Shown here: one piece after another, positions 41,883-51,737 of the stretch
How positions within the stretch are numbered: position 1 is the first letter of the stretch
How the letters are laid out: each line of letters begins with the position of its first letter
Origin: Pedobacter sp. BAL39
Lineage (GTDB): Bacteria > Bacteroidota > Bacteroidia > Sphingobacteriales > Sphingobacteriaceae
Length of the DNA stretch: 64,000 nt
Assembly (NCBI RefSeq): GCF_000170795.1
Contig: NZ_ABCM01000013.1
Span: 1 to 64,000, forward strand
Direction of reading: 5' to 3'
Position numbers and translations under genes: made by a program
The notes under the pieces: model-generated
Databases searched by the model: none
What the model saw: only the letters and a program-made list of their open reading frames with translations
Told to the model about the DNA's origin: nothing

Positions 41883-44312
41883 ATGAAACATTATATAATT
41901 ACCCTGCTCTGCTGCTCTTCCCTCATGGCCGCAGCACAAAAGAAAATCTCAGGAAAAATTCTGGATGAGAAAGCCCAGCAAATTCCATTTGCCTCGGTCA
42001 CCATCCTGCGCCATACCGACTCACTGAAAATCCATTCCCTGATGAGCGATACCGCCGGCAACTTCGCCCTTTCTGATATGAAAGAAGGAAAGTACCTGGT
42101 AAAGATCAGCTACCTGGGTTATGAAGATTATTATAGCCAGGTGGTGGAACTGACCGAAATCCGCAAACATCATCATTTTGGGGACATCAGGTTGAAGACA
42201 GACAGCCGCTTGTTGAATACGGTCACCATCAGCGGTCAGAAGCCGCTGATCGAGCAGACGCTGGACAGGACCGTGATGAACATCGAAAAGAGCATTCTTG
42301 CGGAAGGGAATACTGCATTGGAACTACTCAGTAAGGCTCCTGGCTTGACCGTGACTGAGGGGGGCGAAGTCTCCTTAAAAGGGCGCTCCGGCACGACCGT
42401 AATGATCAATGGTAAGCCCACCTACCTCTCCGGCGACCAGTTGGCAAACCTGCTCAAAGGAACCAATTCCTCATCGATCTCCAGGATCGAGATCATGTCC
42501 AACCCTACCGCACAGTTCGATGCTGCCGGCAGCGGCGGGATTGTCAATATCGTGATGAAGAAAAACACCATGACTGGCTTTAATGGAAGCATTTCCGGGA
42601 ATATCGGTCGCGGCAGGGACATCCGCAATGGCGGCGGCATCAGCCTCAACTACCGCAGCAATGTCCTGAACGTTTACGGCAGCTACAACTCCAATAACCA
42701 GAACCTGGAGAGCGGAAGCAAAGCAGGAAGGCATTTTTTTGACAGCAGCAATGGTAGCGCTCCTTTGTTACTGCAAAGCATACAGCAGGAAAATAAGGAG
42801 TTTGCAAAATTGCGTTCACACAACTTCAGATTCGGGACAGACCTGAACATCAACGACAAAAATACGATTGGTTTCCTGATTAACGGGGCCATTGGCAAAT
42901 ACCCGACCAGTCAGGTCAGCTCCAGCATGATGAACAATCCGGATGGCAGCTTCCGCTGGAACGCCCTGACACAAACCGAAGGGGATGAACACTGGCGTGA
43001 CCTGCTCTATAACCTGAATTATATCCATAAGTTCAATAAGGAAGGACATGAGCTAAAAGCGGATGTGGATTATGTTTATCATTTTTCCAGGATGAACCAG
43101 CTGCTGGACACACGTTATGTAGATGCCAGCTCTTCCCCAGTCAGGCCATCTGCGAGCCGCCGCGGTGACATCCCCTCCAACAACGACATTTACGCGACCA
43201 AGCTGGACTACACCCTGCCGCTAAGTAAAACATCGAAATTGGAGGCCGGATGGAAAGGCAGTTATGTACGTACAGAAAACAACCTGCGTTATGATACGCT
43301 GCAGACAGGTCAATATGTATATGATGCCAGTACCAGTAACCATTTTATCTATAAGGAGCACATCCAGGCGGCTTATATCAATTTCAATGCTACACTGGGC
43401 AATTATGGCATTCAGGCTGGTTTGCGTACCGAATATACCGACACCAAAGGTCATCAGCTGAGCACCGACTCCCTCTTTAAGAGAGATTATGCTGGTCTTT
43501 TCCCCAGCCTGTTCCTGACCAGGGACATTGGCGAAAACCAGAATATCAAAGCCGGTTACAGCCGGAGGATCAAACGTCCAAGCTACTGGGACCTGAATCC
43601 TTTCCGTGTGTATGATGATCCCTTTGCCTTTTATGAAGGAAACCCCTACCTGAAGCCTTCTATCGTCAATGCTTTCGAGCTCAGCTACGGATACCAGTCG
43701 CACTACTTCGCGACCCTCAGCTACAGCCATGCAGGTGATGTAATTGAAGACCAAATCGGCCGACTGAGTGATGAAAACGTCACCTTTGAACGCCCGGAGA
43801 ACCTGGGGTCCTTCAGCAACTACGGACTGAGCATTACAGCCAGCACGAAGTTCTTCAAATGGTGGTCCGGCAATCAGTTTTTGAACATCTACCATAACAG
43901 GTACCGCATCAGCAGCAGCACCGGAACGGTAAACAATAATGGAAACACGCTGAGTCTAAACTCGCAGAACACCTTTGAACTGGGCAAAGGATGGAAAGCA
44001 GAGCTCAGCGCTTTTTACATCTCCGGCGAAGCCACCGGCATCACCAATATCAAGCCCTACAGCATCATCTCATCCGGTATGCAGAAAGAGGTATTGAAAG
44101 GTAAGGGCAGCATCAAGCTAATGCTGAACGACATCTTTGAAGGGTATCGCGTCCGCCGGGAGATGTCTTTTGAAAACGTCATTTTCCGCAACCGGAGGAA
44201 TGCTGACAGCCGGTACGGGCTACTCTCTTTCACTTACCGTTTTGGTGGTTCAACCGCCGGCAATAGCAATGAACGTAGTACCAGCAGCGAAGAACTGAAA
44301 GGAAGAATGTAA
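41883..44312 (+). CDS. TonB-dependent receptor-like outer membrane protein (OMP_b-brl_3 type)
   Basis: 809 residues. A signal peptide (LLCCSSLMAAAQ) precedes a carboxypeptidase-regulatory-like domain (about 20-105) with ISYLGYEDYYSQ, a plug (about 115-230) with LLSKAPGLTVTEGGEVSLKG and GSGGIVNIVMKKN, and a 14-3-type barrel of the family common in Bacteroidota that is not SusC-like. No SusD partner is nearby. Members of this family import siderophores, peptides or metals, but the ligand here is unknown. The stop codon overlaps the ATG of a small Fur-like gene by one base, so the two are translationally coupled, which hints at metal- or stress-related control. The end lacks a terminal Phe: the last residues are a polar tail (SSEELKGRM). 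Confidence 0.88.
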   Translation: MKHYIITLLCCSSLMAAAQKKISGKILDEKAQQIPFASVTILRHTDSLKIHSLMSDTAGNFALSDMKEGKYLVKISYLGYEDYYSQVVELTEIRKHHHFGDIRLKTDSRLLNTVTISGQKPLIEQTLDRTVMNIEKSILAEGNTALELLSKAPGLTVTEGGEVSLKGRSGTTVMINGKPTYLSGDQLANLLKGTNSSSISRIEIMSNPTAQFDAAGSGGIVNIVMKKNTMTGFNGSISGNIGRGRDIRNGGGISLNYRSNVLNVYGSYNSNNQNLESGSKAGRHFFDSSNGSAPLLLQSIQQENKEFAKLRSHNFRFGTDLNINDKNTIGFLINGAIGKYPTSQVSSSMMNNPDGSFRWNALTQTEGDEHWRDLLYNLNYIHKFNKEGHELKADVDYVYHFSRMNQLLDTRYVDASSSPVRPSASRRGDIPSNNDIYATKLDYTLPLSKTSKLEAGWKGSYVRTENNLRYDTLQTGQYVYDASTSNHFIYKEHIQAAYINFNATLGNYGIQAGLRTEYTDTKGHQLSTDSLFKRDYAGLFPSLFLTRDIGENQNIKAGYSRRIKRPSYWDLNPFRVYDDPFAFYEGNPYLKPSIVNAFELSYGYQSHYFATLSYSHAGDVIEDQIGRLSDENVTFERPENLGSFSNYGLSITASTKFFKWWSGNQFLNIYHNRYRISSSTGTVNNNGNTLSLNSQNTFELGKGWKAELSAFYISGEATGITNIKPYSIISSGMQKEVLKGKGSIKLMLNDIFEGYRVRREMSFENVIFRNRRNADSRYGLLSFTYRFGGSTAGNSNERSTSSEELKGRM

Positions 44313-44551
44313 TGAACATCACGTGTAACCGGAAACTGTCTTCTAATGAACGGTTGATCCTCAAACATTTTGAGGAAACCAACAAAACGTTTGATGCCGA
44401 AGCCCTCTGGCTGGAGCTGAAGGCTGCAGGGCACCCCATCAGCATTTGTTCCACCTACAAAAATGTAAAAAGACTTGCCGACAGTGGCATCCTGAACAAG
44501 ACGCAGGTGAGCTATCGAATGTTCATTTATGGTCTCAATCCCCCCCTGTAA
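44312..44551 (+). CDS. Small Fur-like winged-helix protein without a metal-binding domain
   Basis: 79 residues that match only the DNA-binding half of Fur proteins: LSSNERLILKHFEETNKTFD aligns with helix 1 and the start of helix 2, AEALWLELKAAGHPIS with the scaffold helix, and ICSTYKNVKRLADSGILNK with the recognition helix and wing (compare the Fur pattern ATVYRTLKLLEEAGLL). The dimerisation domain with its histidine and cysteine metal sites is absent; the protein ends about where that domain would begin. Its ATG overlaps the receptor stop by one base (TAATG), so it is probably co-translated. It may be a stand-alone regulator or a modulator of full-length Fur. Confidence 0.75.
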   Translation: MNITCNRKLSSNERLILKHFEETNKTFDAEALWLELKAAGHPISICSTYKNVKRLADSGILNKTQVSYRMFIYGLNPPL

Positions 44552-44611
44552 TTGTCGCAACGCAGGGGGATAATCACCATTGTTGCTTTCTAATTTTATC
44601 TCATTAAATTT

Positions 44612-45058
44612 ATGATAAACAAAACGACAATGGCTAAAATGAATCCTTATCTGAACTTCGACGGCCAGGCCGAAGAAGCATTCAACCTTTACAAATCTGT
44701 CTTTGGTGGTGAATTTCTGATGGTCAGCAGAATGTCTGATGGCCCTGGAATGGAGAATGTACCTGAAAATGAGAAAAACCGGATCATGCACATCTCTCTT
44801 CCCATCAATGCAGACACCATATTGATGGCTTCGGATATACTGCCTTCATTCGGGCATGTGCTGAATAAAGGGAACAGCATGTACATTTCTGTACATACAG
44901 AAAGCCGCGAAGAGGCAGACCGTTTATTTAAGGGTTTGTCTGAAGGCGGAGAAATAGAGATGCCAATGGAAGATGCCTTCTGGGGAGATTACTTCGGCAG
45001 CTTTGCTGACCGTTTTGGCATCCGCTGGATGATCAATTATTCAACACAACAACATTGA
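44612..45058 (+). CDS. VOC-family (PhnB-like) protein
   Basis: 148-residue protein of the vicinal oxygen chelate superfamily, PhnB/DUF1338-like subgroup: NPYLNFDGQAEEAFNLYKSV, FGGEFLMVSRMSD, IMHISLPINADTILMASDI and the end DAFWGDYFGSFADRFGIRWM. These proteins are small cytoplasmic dimers, often annotated as 3-demethylubiquinone methyltransferase-like or glyoxalase-like without proven activity. The start may be the ATG at 44612 or the one at 44630 (MAKMNPYLNF). No partner gene is obvious; it stands alone between the Fur-like gene and a serine hydrolase. Confidence 0.88.
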   Translation: MINKTTMAKMNPYLNFDGQAEEAFNLYKSVFGGEFLMVSRMSDGPGMENVPENEKNRIMHISLPINADTILMASDILPSFGHVLNKGNSMYISVHTESREEADRLFKGLSEGGEIEMPMEDAFWGDYFGSFADRFGIRWMINYSTQQH

Positions 45059-45121
45059 ATGAGATGCGCTCTCTTTCTACTTCCCATGGGATTCCGCTAT
45101 ATATTTCGGTAATTTGCAGGA

Positions 45122-46216
45122 ATGAAATACCTATTCACAACGGCCTTATTTTTTCTTCTTATACAAAAGGCGACATCGCAGAACCTCGTCCAATTGGCAG
45201 ACAGCATCAGAAAAAGCAATGATATTCCCGAAATAGGCTTCGCCATTTTAACATCAGAGCGTATCCTGGAGCTTCATACCATCGGCTTTCACCGCCACGG
45301 CATCACTGACCCTTCTACAAAGGCCCAGTTAACAGACTACTTCCATCTGGGTTCCAACACAAAGGCGATTACTGCTTTCATTGCCGCACATCTGGTAGAA
45401 AACAAAAAAATCCAGTGGGACACGAAGTTCTTCAGTCTTTTCCCGGAATGGAAGGAAGCCTCCAACCCCGTATATTTTAACATGACACTGGCCGAACTCC
45501 TGTCACACCGGGCCTGGATCAAACCTTACACCAGTGGTGAAGAGTTTCAGCGACTGCCGAAATTCAGCGGTTTGAAATCTGAACAACGCCGCCAGTTTGT
45601 GGAGTACCTCGTCAAACACGATGCGCTGGAGAAAAACAATGAAACCTACAACTACTCCAATGCTGGATACAGCATCGCCGCGCTGATGCTGGAAAAAGCA
45701 TCCGGCAAAAACTGGGAACAGCTGGTCGACGATGTACTGTCAGCACAGCTGAAGCTCAAATATAAGTTCAGCTGGCCCAACAGGACGGACCTCAATCAAC
45801 CCTGGGGCCATTGGCTGGAGGGCGACAGCCTCGTGGCGCTCCCTTCCGGTACAGCCTACAACCTGAACCTTGCCGAGCCTGCCGGAGACATCAGTATGCC
45901 GCTCCCCGACTACGCACGCTGGGTACAGATGAACCTCGCCGGGCTGACCGGAAAGGACAATTTTCTGAAAGCTGCGACTTACAACTACCTTCATTATGGT
46001 TTTGACAAGTATGCCCTCGGATGGCTGAATGTAAATGAAACAGGGAAAAACAGTTCCGAACACGCTGGATCTGCGGGCACCTTTTATTGTTATACCCTCA
46101 TCAATAAGGACAAAAACCTGGCCTACATTGTCACCGCCAATAGTGCTACAGAAAAAGCCCTGGAAGGAATATTTAAGTTGCTGGAACTGATGATCCGTAA
46201 AACGGAAAGTAAATAA
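45122..46216 (+). CDS. Serine hydrolase of the class C beta-lactamase / penicillin-binding family
   Basis: 364 residues with a signal peptide (LFFLLIQKATSQ). The active-site motifs of the family are present: S-x-x-K as Ser78-Asn-Thr-Lys81 in HLGSNTKAITAF, Y-x-N as Tyr178-Ser-Asn180 in YNYSNAGYSIA, and HAGSAGTF in place of the K-T-G strand. Proteins like this hydrolyse ester or amide bonds, for example D-amino acid peptides or acylated compounds; classic beta-lactamase activity is not implied. It has a TATATTTC sequence upstream that nearly matches a -7 box. It is followed by the third sigma/anti-sigma locus in the same direction, with a 103-base gap and no shown link. Confidence 0.88.
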   Translation: MKYLFTTALFFLLIQKATSQNLVQLADSIRKSNDIPEIGFAILTSERILELHTIGFHRHGITDPSTKAQLTDYFHLGSNTKAITAFIAAHLVENKKIQWDTKFFSLFPEWKEASNPVYFNMTLAELLSHRAWIKPYTSGEEFQRLPKFSGLKSEQRRQFVEYLVKHDALEKNNETYNYSNAGYSIAALMLEKASGKNWEQLVDDVLSAQLKLKYKFSWPNRTDLNQPWGHWLEGDSLVALPSGTAYNLNLAEPAGDISMPLPDYARWVQMNLAGLTGKDNFLKAATYNYLHYGFDKYALGWLNVNETGKNSSEHAGSAGTFYCYTLINKDKNLAYIVTANSATEKALEGIFKLLELMIRKTESK

Positions 46217-46319
46217 AGGGCAGAAAGAATAACCTATGGTCATAAAATAATAGTTGCATAATCTTGGCTTAATAGCAATGCGCTTTTTTTGTCAGGTATT
46301 GAACAACTATTATTAGATC

Positions 46320-46895
46320 ATGCTCACAAAAGATACTTCCGGTTTTGATGAGGAATTATTATTGCTTGAACTGCGTAACAACAGCAGTCTTGCCTTTGAT
46401 GCGCTATATCATAAATACTGGGACCTTGTGTATGTCAATGCTCATAAACGGCTGAGAGACCAGGATCAGGCAAAAGACATCACTCAGGAAATCTTCCTGA
46501 AGTTATGGAGCAACCGCCACAGCAGTAAAATCCGAAACCTTCCCGCTTATCTTCATACGGCCGTAAAAAATGCCGTGTTCAATCATTTCGAAAAAGAAAA
46601 GAAATACACGCCTGTCAGCACGTTGCTCTTGGAGACAGAGGCTGCGAGGGAGCAGGCAGATGCTCATTTACTGGGCAAAGAACTTTACAAAACCTACGAG
46701 TGTTTGTTAAAGACATTGAGCAATGCACAGCAAGCAATCTTTAAGATGCGTTTTCATCAGGACGAAAGCACGAGCGAAATTGCACAGAAGCTGGGGATTT
46801 CCAGAAAGACGGTTCAGAATCAATTGGGCAAAAGTCTGCTCGTACTGCGCGATGCACTGTTTCTTCTGATGACACTGCTGATCAGGTTGTTTTAG
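46320..46895 (+). CDS. ECF (FecI-like) RNA polymerase sigma factor
   Basis: 191-residue sigma factor with region 2 (FDALYHKYWDLVYVNAHKRL, AKDITQEIFLKLWSNR) and region 4 (SNAQQAIFKMRFHQDESTSE, helix-turn-helix SRKTVQNQLGKSLLVL) and a hydrophobic tail (FLLMTLLIRLF) as seen in several Bacteroidota ECF factors. It starts at the ATG at 46320. It is followed by fecR, an STN-bearing susC, susD and the GDPD-phosphatase fusion, all on the plus strand, so it should activate that set when the receptor is occupied. Confidence 0.93.
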   Translation: MLTKDTSGFDEELLLLELRNNSSLAFDALYHKYWDLVYVNAHKRLRDQDQAKDITQEIFLKLWSNRHSSKIRNLPAYLHTAVKNAVFNHFEKEKKYTPVSTLLLETEAAREQADAHLLGKELYKTYECLLKTLSNAQQAIFKMRFHQDESTSEIAQKLGISRKTVQNQLGKSLLVLRDALFLLMTLLIRLF

Positions 46896-47016
46896 TTGTC
46901 AAAATAAATCTATTTTTCCCGCTTTCTTTTATCGCTCCGGTATGCATATCACGACACTTTAAAAGATATTTTCTTTTTCCATGGGACTTTTATCATCTGA
47001 CCTGTCATGATGATAT

Positions 47017-48141
47017 ATGCCACGAAGAGAAGACATAGAAAAAGCGGAGTTTCTGGAGATCATATCCAGATACAGACAGGGGAAATCTACTCCTGAAGAG
47101 GAGGCTTTTCTTGATGCTTATTACGAAGCGCACGATATACACGAAAATATTCTTGAACAAATGAGCCCTGCCGAACAGCATCAGCTGAAAACGGAGATGC
47201 ACCAGGAGATCAGGCATGAGCTCATCCAGCAGAACATCGTAAAGCGTAATTTTCAGAGAATGAAAGTCATGGCCGCCGCAGCTGCAGTGATCCTGATTTG
47301 CTCTGTTACGCTATATTTTTACCACAACGGCTCAAAAGAGAAATCGGTAATGCTAAGTCAGGCTCCCGCACATCAACAGAACGACATCTTACCTGGTGTG
47401 GACAAGGCCATCCTGACCCTGTCTGATGGCACGACCGTTAAGCTGGAAGACAAACACGACGAAGCCCTGATGTATGAAATGATCAATAAACCGGGAAGGC
47501 TTGCCAACACTTACAACTCGGTAAGCACTCCCCGCGGCACACAATATCACCTCACTTTATCCGATGGATCAGAAGTATGGCTAAACTCAGGATCTTCCAT
47601 CAGCTTTCCCACAGCATTTGAAAAAGGCCCTCGCCGTGTGGAAACTACCGGAGAGGTGTATTTCGAAGTCGCAAAAAAACATCAGCCCTTTGTTGTCGTC
47701 ACCGGCAACCAGGAGGTCGAGGTACTCGGAACTCATTTCAACATCAATGCTTACGAGGATGAGGATGATGTCAGGACAACCTTACTGGAAGGCAGCGTAA
47801 AGGTCAGCGGACAAGACAGAAAAGCACGGTTCCTTGTTCCCGGGCAGCAATCCGTCCTTAGTGCTTCGGGATTATTCAAAACCATAACCACTGCAGATAC
47901 CGAGGGTGCTGTAGCCTGGAAAAACGGCTACTTCAAGTTTGACCGCCAGGACCTGCAGGCCATCATGCGCCAGGTTTCCAGGTGGTATGATGTCGAAATC
48001 AGCTACTCCGGAAACATACCAACGGACGAATATGTGGGTAAAATCAAACGCAGTGAAAATGTTTCCGGCGTATTGAGGATCCTTAAGCTGAGCAAAATCA
48101 ATTTCAGGGTGCAAGGAAAGAAAATTATTGTAGAGAACTAA
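47017..48141 (+). CDS. FecR-family anti-sigma factor
   Basis: 374 residues: cytoplasmic N-terminus (FLEIISRYRQGKSTPEEEAF), membrane helix around VMAAAAAVILICSVTLYFY, and the periplasmic FecR domain with LTLSDGSEVWLNSGSSISFP, RRVETTGEVYFEVAKKHQPF and EVLGTHFNINAYEDEDDVRT. The C-terminal DUF4974-like part (FDRQDLQAIMRQVSRWYDVE, then VLRILKLSKINFRVQGKKII) contacts the STN domain. It is a full-length standard FecR, in contrast to the small protein at 33751. It lies 121 bases after the sigma stop and 186 before susC; that gap (48142-48327) has no gene and only a weak hairpin. Confidence 0.93.
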   Translation: MPRREDIEKAEFLEIISRYRQGKSTPEEEAFLDAYYEAHDIHENILEQMSPAEQHQLKTEMHQEIRHELIQQNIVKRNFQRMKVMAAAAAVILICSVTLYFYHNGSKEKSVMLSQAPAHQQNDILPGVDKAILTLSDGTTVKLEDKHDEALMYEMINKPGRLANTYNSVSTPRGTQYHLTLSDGSEVWLNSGSSISFPTAFEKGPRRVETTGEVYFEVAKKHQPFVVVTGNQEVEVLGTHFNINAYEDEDDVRTTLLEGSVKVSGQDRKARFLVPGQQSVLSASGLFKTITTADTEGAVAWKNGYFKFDRQDLQAIMRQVSRWYDVEISYSGNIPTDEYVGKIKRSENVSGVLRILKLSKINFRVQGKKIIVEN

Positions 48142-48327
48142 ATGAAATACAGACGCTAAAATCAAAAGGAATATGAAAACATAACTACTACCACCTTTAT
48201 GATCCCAAAAAAGAACCGGAAGTGCAGCGAACACCCCCGGCTCAATAAAATCCCCTTGCAGGGAATCTGGATGATCAATAATAACCCTTGACAGAAACTA
48301 TCATTTTAATCCAAACAGAACAAAAGT

Positions 48328-51300
48328 ATGCAATTTAATCCTTATGGTAAAATGGCGGTTAAGACGCCATTGATATCATTTAAAACGTTTCTAATGATGA
48401 AACTAACCGCGGTATTGGTCCTGGTTACCTGCCTTCAGCTCAGCGCGAAGGTGTATTCGCAGCGCATCAGCATAAAGGGCAGAAACATCGCCTTTGAGCA
48501 GGTACTCAGCAGCATTGAAAAGCAAAGCGGCTACTATCTTTTTTATAAATACAATGAGATCAAAATAGCGAAACCAGTGAATGTTGCGCTGAACAATGTA
48601 TCCCTGGAAGTGGCCCTTCAGGAAAGCCTGAAAGGACAGCCATTTGATTTTGTTATTGAAGACAAAACCATCATCATCACCAGAAAAGGAGCTCCGGTAC
48701 CAGAGAAGGTAGTATTTCTGGACATCAAAGGAAAGGTGACCGATGAAAAAGGCGCTCCCCTGCCGGGAGCCACCATCAAGGTAAAAGACCGTTCCATCGG
48801 TGCCGTTACTGATGGTAATGGTAACTTCAGCCTCCAGAATGTGAGCGACAATGCCACACTGGTTGTCTCTTACACAGGATATGTAACGCAGGAAGTTGCT
48901 GCCGATGGAAAGTCGAGCATCAGCATCGTGCTGAAGGAAGAACAGAACGACCTCAACCAGGTGGTGGTAATCGGTTACGGGTCTGTGAAAAAGCAGGATC
49001 TTTCTGCCGCTGTTGCCACCGTTCCGGATATGCAACAAATCAAAAACAGACCCGTATTAAATGTGCAGAGCATGATTCAGGGTAAAGTTCCCGGCGTTAC
49101 TGTAATCAGTAGTGGTGGACACCCGAATGGCACGCCTGCCGTAACCATAAGGGGTATGGGCTCGATGAACGGAGAAAATGTACTTTATGTAGTTGACGGG
49201 GTACCCAATGCACCCTACAACCCAGCCGACGTTGAGTCCATTACCGTTCTTAAAGATGCGGCCTCAGCAGCAATCTACGGTGCCTTTTCGGGATCTGCGG
49301 GTGTCATCATGATCACTACCAGACAGGCATCCAAAGGAAAGGCGATGATTGAATATTCTGGATTCACCGGAACAAAAACTGCCTGGAAACTGCCCAAAGC
49401 ACTTACGGCAGAAGAAGAAGCAAGGGTATCCAACCTGGCTTATCAAAATGCAGGCCTGACGCCATTAGATGGCTGGGACATCAGCAAGAATCCTTATGCA
49501 CAACAAACACGTACGAACTGGGTTGATGAGATTTTCCGTACAGGTATCGTACAGCGTCATAACATCAGCATCAATGGAGGAACCGATCAGTTCAAAACCC
49601 TGTTACAGGGACGTTACGAACGTGAAGAAGGAACATTGTTAAACACCTATAACCAGAATATTTCTCTGCGCTTCAATACCAGCTACGAGTTCAATAAACA
49701 CGTAAAACTAAGTCAGAACTTATTCTGGAACAACAATGACAACAGGGGAACAACTACTGCCGGAGGTTACACCGGCACAATTCTATCCGCCATCTATATG
49801 CCAAGCTCAGCAACTGTCTATTATCCGGATGGTTCCTTTGGTGGTGTGGGCCCGAGAGATTCACAATACCTGGGTATACATGGTGACGCCGTAAACCCAG
49901 TGGCGACACTCTTGCGCAATAAGCCTTACAATAAAGCAAACGACCTGCAGTCGATTACCGAACTGACGGTATCGGACATTGTGAAAGGATTGAACTTCAT
50001 CTCCAGATTTTCATACCGCACCAACAACAACCTGTACAAAAACTTTGAGCCTAAAAGAACAGAACCAGGCAAACCGATCACTCAAAACTACCTGAATTAT
50101 TCTACAGACCGTGGATATCACTACATCTGGGAAAACACGGCCAATTACAACAGACAGTTTAACAAACACGCTATTGGTGCCATGGTATCCATGACCGCCC
50201 AGGAGCAAGGTAACAAAGGTTTCAACGTAAGGGCACAGGGATTTGAAAACGAAGCCGACTGGGCACAATTTTTCTCCAATGCGGCTGAATTTGGTCTCGA
50301 CCGCCCTGGATCCAATGATGTTAAAGACCGTAACCTGTCTTACGTCAGCAGGATCTCCTACAGCTGGGCAGACCGCTATTTCCTGACTGGAAGTTACCGC
50401 TATGACATCGCCGGTCGCTTTGCAGAGGTCAACCGGGGTAAAGGACTGCCTGGCGTAACTGCAGCATGGAAGTTGAGCTCTGAGCCTTTCTTCCAGGTTG
50501 AAGGCATTGATCTGTTAAAGTTCAGGGCAAGTTGGGGTAGAATAGGTAACCTCGGTATCGTACCCTATTACTATGGTTACGCAGCCCTGAGTGCAGGTTC
50601 AATCTATCAGGTTGGAAACGGGGCTCCTCAAACTCCGTCGATGTACATGGGTAGCCGCTTAAACCCGGACCTGAGCTGGGAAACTTCTGAACAGACAGAT
50701 ATCGGTCTGGACCTGAGCTTGATGAAATCAAGGCTCAACCTTACGGCCGATTATTTTGACAAGAAAACTTTCGACCTGATTGGCACTCAGCAAAACGAAT
50801 GGCCTGCCTCTTATGGCCTTGGTTCACCTATTGTGAACCAAGGAAAAATCAGCAATAAGGGATTTGAAGTGTCAGCAAGCTGGAAAGACAAAGCCGGCGA
50901 ACTTACATACGAGCTGAGTGGGAATATCGCTACCCTGAAAAACAGAATCATCTCCATTGATGACAACCCTAAATCCATTTGGCTGAATGGTGACAGCTGG
51001 AGAGGTGTATTGAGTCCTTATCGCGGAGAAATCGGTCAGTCGCTGTATTCTTACTACCTGATTGAAACTGCTGGCCTCTTCCAATCCGATGCCGAAGCTG
51101 CAGCTTACGTAAAAGATGGAAAACGCATCCAGCCAGAGGCAAAAGCCGGAGACCTTAAATTCGTTGACCTGAACAACGATGGACAGATCAACGACAGCGA
51201 CCGTAAATATATGGGCAGTGCCTTCCCTAACTTTACCTACGGTTTTACGACCAATCTGAACTATAAAAACTTTGACCTGAGCATCTTCCTACAGGGTGTA

Positions 51301-51699
51301 AGTGGTGTAAAACTGTTCCATGCTTTCAAGGAGTCTACCCTGAACGGTGCTGAACAGGGTTACAACAGGTGGAACAAAATCCTCGAAGCATGGTCGCCGG
51401 AAAATACAGGTGGTACCATTCCACGCATCAGGGCCAACGACCCGAACAAGAACTTCCAGCAGCCCTCAGACTTCTTCCTGGAGAATGGAAATTACCTGAG
51501 GATCAAAAATGTGCTCCTGGGATATACGTTCAGGAAGCTGCCATGGAATACCAACCTGCGCGTTTTCTTTAGCGGCGACAACCTATTGACCTTCACCAAG
51601 TACTCGGGTATGGATCCTGAGGTTGGCGGAATCGGCTTCGATGGCGGTCAGTTCCCGATATCACGCACCTATTCTCTGGGTGTAAACCTTAAATTCTAA
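48328..51699 (+). CDS. SusC/RagA-family TonB-linked outer membrane receptor of the phosphodiester locus
   Basis: 1123 residues. A long N-terminal signal region (MMKLTAVLVLVTCLQLSAKV) precedes the STN domain (about 45-120, ISIKGRNIAFEQVLSSIEKQ), the carboxypeptidase-regulatory-like sandwich (about 130-215, GKVTDEKGAPLPGATIKVKD), LNQVVVIGYGSVKKQDLSAA, the plug (LYVVDGVPNAPYN, GVIMITTRQ) and the barrel ending in YSLGVNLKF. The STN domain lets it signal to the FecR protein encoded upstream. With the susD gene 38 bases downstream it forms the importer whose cargo is probably processed by the GDPD-phosphatase fusion and, perhaps, the GH92 enzyme at 55236. Confidence 0.95.
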   Translation: MQFNPYGKMAVKTPLISFKTFLMMKLTAVLVLVTCLQLSAKVYSQRISIKGRNIAFEQVLSSIEKQSGYYLFYKYNEIKIAKPVNVALNNVSLEVALQESLKGQPFDFVIEDKTIIITRKGAPVPEKVVFLDIKGKVTDEKGAPLPGATIKVKDRSIGAVTDGNGNFSLQNVSDNATLVVSYTGYVTQEVAADGKSSISIVLKEEQNDLNQVVVIGYGSVKKQDLSAAVATVPDMQQIKNRPVLNVQSMIQGKVPGVTVISSGGHPNGTPAVTIRGMGSMNGENVLYVVDGVPNAPYNPADVESITVLKDAASAAIYGAFSGSAGVIMITTRQASKGKAMIEYSGFTGTKTAWKLPKALTAEEEARVSNLAYQNAGLTPLDGWDISKNPYAQQTRTNWVDEIFRTGIVQRHNISINGGTDQFKTLLQGRYEREEGTLLNTYNQNISLRFNTSYEFNKHVKLSQNLFWNNNDNRGTTTAGGYTGTILSAIYMPSSATVYYPDGSFGGVGPRDSQYLGIHGDAVNPVATLLRNKPYNKANDLQSITELTVSDIVKGLNFISRFSYRTNNNLYKNFEPKRTEPGKPITQNYLNYSTDRGYHYIWENTANYNRQFNKHAIGAMVSMTAQEQGNKGFNVRAQGFENEADWAQFFSNAAEFGLDRPGSNDVKDRNLSYVSRISYSWADRYFLTGSYRYDIAGRFAEVNRGKGLPGVTAAWKLSSEPFFQVEGIDLLKFRASWGRIGNLGIVPYYYGYAALSAGSIYQVGNGAPQTPSMYMGSRLNPDLSWETSEQTDIGLDLSLMKSRLNLTADYFDKKTFDLIGTQQNEWPASYGLGSPIVNQGKISNKGFEVSASWKDKAGELTYELSGNIATLKNRIISIDDNPKSIWLNGDSWRGVLSPYRGEIGQSLYSYYLIETAGLFQSDAEAAAYVKDGKRIQPEAKAGDLKFVDLNNDGQINDSDRKYMGSAFPNFTYGFTTNLNYKNFDLSIFLQGVSGVKLFHAFKESTLNGAEQGYNRWNKILEAWSPENTGGTIPRIRANDPNKNFQQPSDFFLENGNYLRIKNVLLGYTFRKLPWNTNLRVFFSGDNLLTFTKYSGMDPEVGGIGFDGGQFPISRTYSLGVNLKF

Positions 51700-51737
51700 A
51701 CCTGACTTCAGTTCAACAAACGAATAAGAAAAATATC

